Positions 1-4,769 of a stretch of 5,715 nucleotides of DNA are shown one piece after another. Location: NCBI GenBank assembly GCA_945878705.1, contig CAMCUE010000081.1, forward strand, positions 1 through 5,715. Direction: 5' to 3'. The stretch comes from Ferrithrix thermotolerans DSM 19514 (GTDB taxonomy: Bacteria; Actinomycetota; Acidimicrobiia; Acidimicrobiales; Ilumatobacteraceae). The stretch's first letter is position 1, and the number at the start of each line of letters is the position of its first letter. The notes under the pieces were generated by a model. It was given only the letters and a program-made list of their open reading frames with translations, made no database searches and was not told where the DNA came from. The translations under genes and the position numbers were made by a program.

Positions 1-212
1 AAAATATCTAGATTTTTTCCTAAAAGGTTCTCGACACCTTTTCGAGATTCTTTCCAATCAAGACCCAAGGCCCTGAATCTCTCTGACTGCTCTACTTCGG
101 TTTCGCTTTGGGAAAACTTTGAGATTCTCCAGCGACGAAACGACTTAATAACTGGTTGTGTCTTTGCATAGATTGGTCGCCAAATTTGACGGCGTATGGC
201 GATTAATTTCAC
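1..212 (-). CDS. Unrecognised protein, N-terminal 70 codons (gene runs off the left edge)
   Basis: Reading the minus strand from a GTG at 212-210 gives 70 codons with no stop up to the edge of the window. The start is supported by its position: GTG shares four bases (GTGA) with the TGA stop of mrp, the classic arrangement for translational coupling, and no Shine-Dalgarno is visible. The visible protein starts strongly basic and aromatic (MKLIAIRRQIWRPIYAK if GTG is read as Met; later SFRRWRISKF around residues 24-33). It then turns acidic (SETEVEQSERFRALGLDW, about 36-53) and ends GVENLLGKNLDI. There is no signal peptide or membrane segment in this part. About a third of its arginine codons are AGA/AGG, which are rarer in the neighbouring deaminase; this is only a weak hint of different ancestry. 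I do not recognise the family. The rest of the gene, where any catalytic domain would lie, is outside the window. Confidence 0.72.
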   Translation of the reverse strand, partial: MKLIAIRRQIWRPIYAKTQPVIKSFRRWRISKFSQSETEVEQSERFRALGLDWKESRKGVENLLGKNLDI

Positions 213-1417
213 GTTTTCAGTATAACTTTTTTTGGTTTATCGCCCAGTGCCAACGCGACGCTCTCAAGTAAACGAGCCGAACATCCAGCCATCTCAGCAA
301 CAGGCACTGTCTGAGAAATAATTTTCTTAGCAATGTCACGAAACACTTCTGCTGCGATTCCTGAACCATTAATAGCCACAGGCTCGCCGTTGTCGCCACC
401 ATGAGCAACTGAGCTCTCAATTGGGATCTGACCAAGTAACTCTGAGCCAATTTCTGTCGCTAAATTTTGTCCGCCGCCTTGACCGAATAATTCGTAGCTC
501 GTTCCGTGCTCACAGGTAAACGCGCTCATATTTTCGATCACGCCAGCGATTCGCAAGAAACTTCTGCGCGCCATATCGGCTGCACGAATCGCAACTTTTT
601 GTGCCGACACTGCCGGTGTCGTGACGATGATCAAATCCGCTCGAGGCAGCATTCGCGCCAAACCCATTTGCACATCACCAGTACCTGGTGGCATATCAAT
701 CAACAAATAATCCAAATCACCCCAGTGAACATCTTTCAGAAATTGTTCAACTGCCTTTGTCAACATCAGTCCACGCCACATCAACGCTGTGCTCTCGTCT
801 TCGACCAGCATGCCGGTACTGACAACTTTCAAAACACCTTTGCCAACCACACGTTGGTTCGGAATCATTTTTGGTTTATCGCTTCCGGCGACGAGTTTGG
901 CCTCAAGACGATCAGACATATTTAGCATTCGCGGCACCGAAAATCCCCAGATGTCTGCATCTAAAACCCCGACCGTGTGCCCTTGATTTGCAAGAGCAGC
1001 CGCAAGATTTACCGTTACTGAACTTTTCCCGACTCCGCCTTTGCCGCTAGCAATTGCCAAGATTCTTGTGTTCAGAGGTATTTGTGTTGCCGGAGCATTC
1101 TCCTTGGCATTCCATCTGGCGCGAGTCATAACCGCAGTTCGCTCATCAGAATCCATCTCGCCCCACTCAATTTTTACTTTAGAAACACCGGGGTGAGTCG
1201 TGACTCGTGACTCAACATCGTTTTTGATTTGCACCCGCAACGGGCAACCTTTAATTGTTAATTTCACGCCGATCGTGACGAGACCTTCATCAGAAACTGT
1301 TACACCGGTAGCCATGCCGAGATCAACGATGTTGTCGCCAAGTTCTGGGTCAATAACCGCGCGCAGCAGATTGGTCACCTCTGCTGGGGTCGGGGGCGGC
1401 ACTCGGCGGCCAGTCAT
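209..1417 (-). CDS. mrp: Mrp/ApbC family P-loop Fe-S cluster carrier ATPase
   Basis: A 402-aa cytoplasmic ATPase of the Mrp/NBP35 group, which binds Fe-S clusters and hands them to apo-proteins. Two domains are visible. An N-terminal MIP18/DUF59 domain spans about residues 11-87 (VIDPELGDNIVDLGM, then IKGCPL with Cys58). A SIMIBI-class ATPase spans about 117-370, with the deviant Walker A GKGGVGK at 125-131, the switch/Walker B segment LLIDMPPGTGD at 238-248 and the family signature IENMS at 294-298. Where many Mrp proteins have a cluster-binding CxxC just after this, this one reads TCEHGTSYELFG: Cys302 is kept and the second Cys is missing. This resembles other actinobacterial Mrp proteins, which also lack the pair. 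The C-terminus CSARLLE (378-384) is typical of actinobacterial members. It is divergent from the ErpA-like carrier gene, which fits a joint role, and its stop overlaps the next minus-strand gene by 4 bp. The ATG at 1417 has no Shine-Dalgarno but a TANNNT box 7 nt upstream. Confidence 0.95.
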   Translation of the reverse strand: MTGRRVPPPTPAEVTNLLRAVIDPELGDNIVDLGMATGVTVSDEGLVTIGVKLTIKGCPLRVQIKNDVESRVTTHPGVSKVKIEWGEMDSDERTAVMTRARWNAKENAPATQIPLNTRILAIASGKGGVGKSSVTVNLAAALANQGHTVGVLDADIWGFSVPRMLNMSDRLEAKLVAGSDKPKMIPNQRVVGKGVLKVVSTGMLVEDESTALMWRGLMLTKAVEQFLKDVHWGDLDYLLIDMPPGTGDVQMGLARMLPRADLIIVTTPAVSAQKVAIRAADMARRSFLRIAGVIENMSAFTCEHGTSYELFGQGGGQNLATEIGSELLGQIPIESSVAHGGDNGEPVAINGSGIAAEVFRDIAKKIISQTVPVAEMAGCSARLLESVALALGDKPKKVILKT

Positions 1418-1424
1418 GACTATA

Positions 1425-1430
1425 AAACTA
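1425..1430 (-). promoter_or_regulatory. Candidate -10 box for a leaderless mrp transcript (TAGTTT)
   Basis: On the minus strand TAGTTT (actinobacterial TANNNT form) lies 7 nt before the mrp ATG, so transcription would begin at or next to the start codon. No Shine-Dalgarno is present between it and the ATG. No convincing -35 element is visible. Placement agrees with three other genes in the window, but the hexamer alone is degenerate. Confidence 0.35.
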
Positions 1431-1470
1431 CCTGACTAACTAATCGTTGGTTCGTTACATATATCGGATC

Positions 1471-1512
1471 GGGGCTAGTTTCTCGGGGCTAATTTCTCGG
1501 GGCTAGTCTCTC
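1471..1512. repeat. Three tandem 14-bp repeats in the mrp-erpA divergent intergenic region
   Basis: Three head-to-tail copies of a 14-bp unit fill 1471-1484 (GGGGCTAGTTTCTC), 1485-1498 (GGGGCTAATTTCTC) and 1499-1512 (GGGGCTAGTCTCTC). Copies 2 and 3 each differ from copy 1 by one base. A partial TC of a preceding unit is at 1469-1470. The array lies between two divergent Fe-S genes, about 54 bp upstream of the mrp start and 71 bp upstream of the erpA start. It could be a regulator binding array, or simply slippage-generated sequence. I do not recognise the motif as a known regulator site. Confidence 0.85.
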
Positions 1513-1571
1513 AGTCGTGTGCGGAATGCATGCCAAACGATAGTCTTTTAATACATTCGAATAACCAAAAC

Positions 1572-1575
1572 GGAG
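1572..1575 (+). promoter_or_regulatory. Shine-Dalgarno of erpA (GGAG), which decides the start codon
   Basis: GGAG sits 8 nt before the ATG at 1584, the normal spacing. It is the only clear ribosome binding site in the window and favours the 1584 start over the in-frame ATG at 1530, which would add 18 residues not expected for this family. TANNNT candidates further upstream (TAGTCT at 1541-1546, TACATT at 1552-1557) could give a short leader containing this site. Confidence 0.65.
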
Positions 1576-1583
1576 AACCTCAG

Positions 1584-1904
1584 ATGATCACCCTTACAGA
1601 CAAAGCAGCAGTCAAAGTCAAGCAACTTCTTGAATCCGAGAATGCAACAGAACTTGCGTTGCGCGTTGCAGTTCGTCCTGGTGGATGCTCGGGTTACTCA
1701 TACGAAATGTTTTTCGATGGTGAATTTGCCGCTGATGATCTTGTTCAAACATTCGGAGATGTAAAAGTTGTTGTTGACCCAGCGTCGTTGCAACTTCTTG
1801 AAGGTGCGAATCTTGACTACAACGATGGATTACAAGATGCGGGTTTCAAGATTACAAATCCAAATGCTTCGCGCAGTTGTGGTTGTGGTCAAAGCTTTAG
1901 CTGA
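1584..1904 (+). CDS. erpA: A-type iron-sulfur cluster carrier protein (ErpA/IscA/HesB family)
   Basis: A small cytoplasmic Fe-S carrier that receives clusters from the assembly machinery and inserts them into target proteins. From the ATG at 1584 the product is 106 aa, the usual family length. The three cluster-ligating cysteines are present and correctly spaced: Cys35 in GGCSGYSY, and Cys99 and Cys101 in the C-terminal SCGCGQSF, giving the C-x63-C-G-C pattern. The family segments VVVDPASLQLLEGANLDY (about 62-79) and GFKITNPNA (87-95) are intact. The core RVAVRPGGCSG resembles actinobacterial ErpA, but IscA and ErpA cannot be separated from one sequence, so the symbol is provisional. It is head to head with mrp, another Fe-S delivery protein, and its 3' end overlaps the tail of the convergent lipoprotein gene. 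A good GGAG ribosome binding site sets the start. Confidence 0.93.
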   Translation: MITLTDKAAVKVKQLLESENATELALRVAVRPGGCSGYSYEMFFDGEFAADDLVQTFGDVKVVVDPASLQLLEGANLDYNDGLQDAGFKITNPNASRSCGCGQSFS

Positions 1905-2802
1905 TACCAAATGACGCAAGAGCGTCTGAAAATTCTAAAGCATCAAAAACCGCATCAAGTCGTTGCACGACTTTGCCGTCCTTGTCAGCAATAAACAGCA
2001 CTGGCTCAAAACTTAAATTCAATGCTTGCACTGCTGGTGCGATAACCGTTGCGGCTTCGTCGGCATAAACCTCGGCGTGAACAAACACAGCGCGACCAAC
2101 AATGCGTGATGCGACGTCAATTAATCCGCTGAGTGCCGGAGCGCATGTACCCGTCGAACAATGCGCTGGTGTACCGACAAGGTACGCAACGGGCACACCG
2201 AGTTGCAGTGCCTCGTTCAGAGTGAGCTTGTGAAACGGACACGGTTCTGGTTGTCGTGTGCAAATCGGTTCAACCTGGCGATGATCCCCGAAAGTTGGTG
2301 TATCAAAACCTGGCAACAGGTCACCAACACCAGGAACCAAAACTAAAGCGCGCTCTAAAACGCTGAACGCGGTGCCTTCTGGCGGCCCACCCGAAACAAT
2401 CAGTGAATAATTGCCCGGCGACTCAAGTATCACTTGAAAAGGATAATAAGGCAGAGAAATTTCAGCGCCATGTAAAACTGCCGAAGTATTTTCAATGATT
2501 ACTTTGTCAGTTGAAAGATCAACAACTTTTGCCGAGAGTGTTTTCGGAAAGTCAAAGTCGCTTGATGAACTGATTATCCCAGAGGAAAATGCAAGCGAAA
2601 TCGGCAAGCGGATATTTCCTGGAACCAAAACTTGTGGAAAGCGCTGTACAAGTTGCAGATCTTTCGTCGACTGTTGATCTGAATCTTGAGCACTGTCTTT
2701 TATTGCAGAGTCGTTGGCTCCACACGCATTTAAAAGAGTCAACGCGGAACCAACAGTGCCAATTGATCCGTAAATAAACCTACGGCGACTTATTTGATTC
2801 AT
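1897..2802 (-). CDS. Tat-exported lipoprotein with a C-terminal thioredoxin-like domain (CX4C)
   Basis: A 301-aa secreted protein, probably lipid-anchored on the outer face of the membrane. The N-terminus has a twin-arginine motif SRRRFIY (residues 5-11) and a short hydrophobic stretch (12-24). A lipobox-like LNAC then puts Cys27 as the lipidated residue; Asn at -2 is not ideal. A low-complexity Ser/Asp/Gln-rich linker (about 29-50) follows, then a beta-rich part (about 55-155) of the Ig-like type. The C-terminal region (about 190-300) looks like a thioredoxin fold: PVAYLVGTPAHC leads into a CSTGTC pair (Cys215, Cys220), and FEPVLFIADKDGKVV (265-279) matches the cis-Pro strand and following hairpin. 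The cysteines are spaced CX4C rather than thioredoxin CXXC, as in SCO-like and related actinobacterial envelope proteins. A second pair, Cys181 and Cys188 (ICTRQPEPCPFH), precedes the domain. A redox or metal-handling role is inference. The ATG lacks a Shine-Dalgarno but has TAAGAT 6 nt upstream. Confidence 0.82.
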   Translation of the reverse strand: MNQISRRRFIYGSIGTVGSALTLLNACGANDSAIKDSAQDSDQQSTKDLQLVQRFPQVLVPGNIRLPISLAFSSGIISSSSDFDFPKTLSAKVVDLSTDKVIIENTSAVLHGAEISLPYYPFQVILESPGNYSLIVSGGPPEGTAFSVLERALVLVPGVGDLLPGFDTPTFGDHRQVEPICTRQPEPCPFHKLTLNEALQLGVPVAYLVGTPAHCSTGTCAPALSGLIDVASRIVGRAVFVHAEVYADEAATVIAPAVQALNLSFEPVLFIADKDGKVVQRLDAVFDALEFSDALASFGIS

Positions 2803-2808
2803 TGAATT

Positions 2809-2814
2809 ATCTTA
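2809..2814 (-). promoter_or_regulatory. Candidate -10 box for a leaderless lipoprotein transcript (TAAGAT)
   Basis: TAAGAT on the minus strand ends exactly 6 nt before the ATG of the Tat lipoprotein gene, the spacing expected if the transcript begins at the A of the start codon. The intervening bases contain no Shine-Dalgarno. It lies in the 42-bp divergent gap shared with ridA. No clear -35 element is seen. Confidence 0.42.
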
Positions 2815-2831
2815 TTGGCGCAAAAATCATC

Positions 2832-2837
2832 TACGAT
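2832..2837 (+). promoter_or_regulatory. Candidate -10 box for a leaderless ridA transcript (TACGAT)
   Basis: TACGAT lies 7 nt before the ATG at 2845, with no Shine-Dalgarno between. It faces away from the lipoprotein -10 box in the same 42-bp gap, so the two promoters would be back to back and partly overlapping. It also argues for the ATG at 2845 rather than the in-frame TTG at 2815, which would lie upstream of this box. Confidence 0.4.
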
Positions 2838-2844
2838 TAATCAC

Positions 2845-3207
2845 ATGTCAAAACAAACAGCACCTATTGGTCCGTACACGCCAGTTGTTCGCGCAGGCGA
2901 TTGGATTATCGTCTCTGGTCAACTCGGACTCAAAGATGGAGCGATTGTTAGCGGTGGAGTAAAAGCTCAAACAGCACAATCGATAGAAAATCTCAAAGGT
3001 CAACTAAAAAGTGTTGGCGCCACAATTAACGACGTAAAAAAAACAATGTGTTTTTTAACAGACATGGATACGTTCGCAACTTTCAACGAAGCGTACGTTG
3101 AAGGCTTCGGCGAATCACGCCCCGCGCGCAGCACTATCGGTGTTTTATCTCTGCCTGCCGGCGGCGCAGTTGAAATTGAGGCTTGGGCTTACAAGCCTGA
3201 GAAATAA
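2845..3207 (+). CDS. ridA: RidA family reactive intermediate (enamine/imine) deaminase
   Basis: A 120-aa cytoplasmic RidA/YjgF/UK114-family protein. Canonical members form trimers and hydrolyse reactive 2-aminoacrylate-type enamines/imines to the keto acid and ammonia, protecting PLP enzymes. The sequence carries the family landmarks: IGPYTPVVRAGDWIIVSGQ (residues 8-26), the catalytic-site arginine in RPARS (Arg95) and the C-terminal VEIEAWAY with Glu110. Arg95 and Glu110 have the same 15-residue spacing as Arg105/Glu120 of the E. coli protein, so it looks like an active RidA-subgroup member. The ATG at 2845 was chosen because the protein then begins just before the first conserved strand; an in-frame TTG at 2815 would add ten unsupported residues. 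It leads an apparent operon: one base separates it from the membrane peptide, which overlaps the 8-oxoguanine deaminase. RidA genes are often found next to deaminases and amidohydrolases. Confidence 0.93.
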   Translation: MSKQTAPIGPYTPVVRAGDWIIVSGQLGLKDGAIVSGGVKAQTAQSIENLKGQLKSVGATINDVKKTMCFLTDMDTFATFNEAYVEGFGESRPARSTIGVLSLPAGGAVEIEAWAYKPEK

Positions 3208-3208
3208 T

Positions 3209-3364
3209 ATGGCCGGCGCAATAATTCTTGTTCTCGTGTTGTTGGCTTTTCCGATAATTGTTGGATTATCAACGGCTGGAATTGCTGCGTTGCTCGGTCA
3301 CTTGCTCTACCGTGACGCCGATGAACGACACGCAAATAGCGAACTTCGCGACTTAAATATCTGA
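3209..3364 (+). CDS. Small single-helix membrane protein of unknown function (51 aa)
   Basis: A short ORF starting at ATG 3209, one base after the ridA stop. The product has a long hydrophobic segment (about residues 3-34: AIILVLVLLAFPIIVGLS then GIAALLGHLLY, with a Pro at 15) and a charged tail (RDADERHANSELRDLNI). This predicts a one-pass membrane peptide, or possibly a tight hairpin around the Gly/Ser-rich middle. The hydrophobic pattern, tight spacing on both sides and overlap with the deaminase reading frame argue that it is a real gene. The reading frame is open further upstream (from 3098), but that extension lies within ridA in another frame and looks like a shadow. I do not recognise a family. 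It may tether or accompany the neighbouring enzymes, but nothing in the sequence demonstrates that. Confidence 0.68.
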   Translation: MAGAIILVLVLLAFPIIVGLSTAGIAALLGHLLYRDADERHANSELRDLNI

Positions 3365-4737
3365 GTACAGAAACTGCTGATCTTGTAATTGCAAACTCGT
3401 CGCTGTTGGCGACGATGGATAATCAGCGCAGAGAGATCGTAAACGGCTGGGTCGCGATCACTAATGGTTTTGTCTCTGCAATTGGAAGCGGCAAACCGCC
3501 ACAAGCAAAACAATCAATAGACGCAACCGATTGTTTAGTCACACCAGGCTTAGTCAACACGCATCACCATCTATACCAAAATCTGACTCGCGCGTTTCCG
3601 CCGATGACGAATGCGCCATTATTCGGTTGGCTGCAAACTCTCTATCCATTGTGGCGTTCGCTTGATGAAGAGTCGGCTCATGTTTCTGCGTGGGTCGGGC
3701 TTGCCGAACTTGCGTTGTCGGGTTGCACAACTTCAACTGACCACTTATATGTTCACCCAAGCGGCGCTGGAGATTTACTGAGTGCCGAAATCGCCGCGGC
3801 ACGCGATATCGGAATGCGTTTTCATCCAACGCGCGGGTCGATGTCGTTGTCAATCAAAGATGGTGGACTACCACCTGACGATGTGGTGCAAGACCACGAT
3901 GTCATTCTCGACGAGTCGAAACGCGCCGTTGAACAACATCACGATCGCAGTCACGGGGCAATGGTTCGCGTTGCCCTCGCACCGTGTTCGCCGTTTAGCG
4001 TGACAAAACAATTGATGATTGACTCGGCAGAGTTGGCTGCAAAACTTGATGTTCGCTTGCATACACACTTCGCCGAAAACTCAGAAGATGACGCATTTTC
4101 GTTGGCAACATTTGGTTGTCGTCCAATGGATTACTTAGAAGAAGTCGGCTGGTGCACTGACCGCACTTGGCTCGCCCATTGTGTAATGCCGAACCCACAA
4201 GAAATTAAACGGCTAGGTGCGGCGCGAGTTGGCGTGGCGCATTGTCCAAGTAGCAACTTAATTTTGTCATCAGGTGTTGCGCCAGTTATTGATCTGATCG
4301 CTGCTGGTGTGCATGTTGGCATCGGCGTAGATGGCTCATCTTCGGCAGACAGCGCGTCAATGTGGCTTGAGTCGCGACAAGCAATGTTGCTAGCGAAATT
4401 GCGAAGCGGCGCAGCCGCGGGCACTGCACGTATGGCACTCGAGTGCGCGACTCGCGGTGGCGCAGGGTGTCTTGGACGAGTTGGCGAAATCGGCGAGTTA
4501 TCTGTTGGCAGTGTTGGCGATGTTGCGATTTGGTCTTTAACTGGTCCGGCTTTTGCAGGAGCAATTGCCGACCCAATTGAAGCGTGGTTGCGTTGTGGTC
4601 CAGTTGCGGCACGCGACACGATCGTGCATGGCAAACATGTCGTACGCAATCACGAAATCGTCAGCGCCAAACTTGAAACGATGCTCAAGTCGCACTCACG
4701 ACTTGCTCGCCGAATGCAACAACTCGCTACTAGTTAA
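3361..4737 (+). CDS. 8-oxoguanine deaminase (amidohydrolase superfamily), probable CTG start
   Basis: A zinc-type amidohydrolase of the 8-oxoguanine deaminase group (8-oxoguanine to urate plus ammonia; EC 3.5.4.32), cytoplasmic. Residues are numbered from the TTG at 3406. Metal and catalytic residues are intact: HxH in NTHHHLYQ (His53, His55), His221 and Glu224 in LHTHFAE, His258 in LAHC, and Asp309 in GVDGSSS. The segments LFGWLQTLYPLW (72-83), RGSMSLS...GGLPPDDVVQ (143-162) and LAPCSPFSVT (191-200) match my recollection of the Pseudomonas enzyme closely; guanine or hydroxyatrazine-type deaminases are less likely. The start is unusual. The earliest ATG/GTG/TTG is the TTG at 3406, but the conserved first strand (ADLVIANSSLLATMD) is encoded upstream of it. 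The only plausible upstream start is CTG at 3361, which overlaps the previous stop as CTGA and gives 458 aa. An in-frame TAG at 3337 bounds the frame. It is the third gene of the ridA operon. Function is confident; the exact start is not. Confidence 0.9.
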   Translation: MSTETADLVIANSSLLATMDNQRREIVNGWVAITNGFVSAIGSGKPPQAKQSIDATDCLVTPGLVNTHHHLYQNLTRAFPPMTNAPLFGWLQTLYPLWRSLDEESAHVSAWVGLAELALSGCTTSTDHLYVHPSGAGDLLSAEIAAARDIGMRFHPTRGSMSLSIKDGGLPPDDVVQDHDVILDESKRAVEQHHDRSHGAMVRVALAPCSPFSVTKQLMIDSAELAAKLDVRLHTHFAENSEDDAFSLATFGCRPMDYLEEVGWCTDRTWLAHCVMPNPQEIKRLGAARVGVAHCPSSNLILSSGVAPVIDLIAAGVHVGIGVDGSSSADSASMWLESRQAMLLAKLRSGAAAGTARMALECATRGGAGCLGRVGEIGELSVGSVGDVAIWSLTGPAFAGAIADPIEAWLRCGPVAARDTIVHGKHVVRNHEIVSAKLETMLKSHSRLARRMQQLATS

Positions 4738-4757
4738 CCGCAATTGCCAATCTGAAC

Positions 4758-4763
4758 TAAAGT
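4758..4763 (+). promoter_or_regulatory. Candidate -10 box for a leaderless methyltransferase transcript (TAAAGT)
   Basis: TAAAGT ends exactly 6 nt before the ATG at 4770 and no Shine-Dalgarno is present. A weak -35-like TTAACC at 4734-4739 lies 18 nt upstream of it, overlapping the end of the deaminase gene. This suggests the methyltransferase has its own promoter rather than being the fourth gene of the ridA operon. The short gap (4738-4769) shows no hairpin terminator. Confidence 0.4.
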
Positions 4764-4769
4764 TGTCTG

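Noticed and set aside
506..925. 139-codon open frame on the plus strand inside mrp
   Set aside because: It is antisense to the ATPase core of mrp, rich in His/Gln/Cys/Arg without domain signals; a shadow frame.
1469..1512. CRISPR array
   Set aside because: The copies are directly adjacent with no spacers and are only 14 bp long; there are no cas genes.
1530..1583. In-frame ATG that would lengthen the A-type carrier by 18 residues
   Set aside because: The GGAG at 1572 and the standard family N-terminus (MITLTDKAA) both point to the ATG at 1584.
2815..2844. In-frame TTG start that would lengthen RidA by ten residues
   Set aside because: The extra residues are not expected for the family, no ribosome site precedes the TTG, and the best -10 box (2832-2837) lies downstream of it.
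3098..3208. Upstream extension of the membrane peptide inside ridA
   Set aside because: It lies within ridA in a different frame and its sequence is not protein-like; the ATG at 3209 gives a clean membrane peptide.
3337..3410. Programmed -1 frameshift fusing the membrane peptide to the deaminase
   Set aside because: The frames are related by -1, but no slippery heptamer or clear downstream structure is seen; stop-start coupling at CTGA is simpler.
4131..4649. 172-codon open frame on the minus strand inside the deaminase gene
   Set aside because: It is antisense to well-conserved deaminase motifs, with Pro/Ala/Thr-rich low-information composition and no recognisable domain; a shadow of codon bias.
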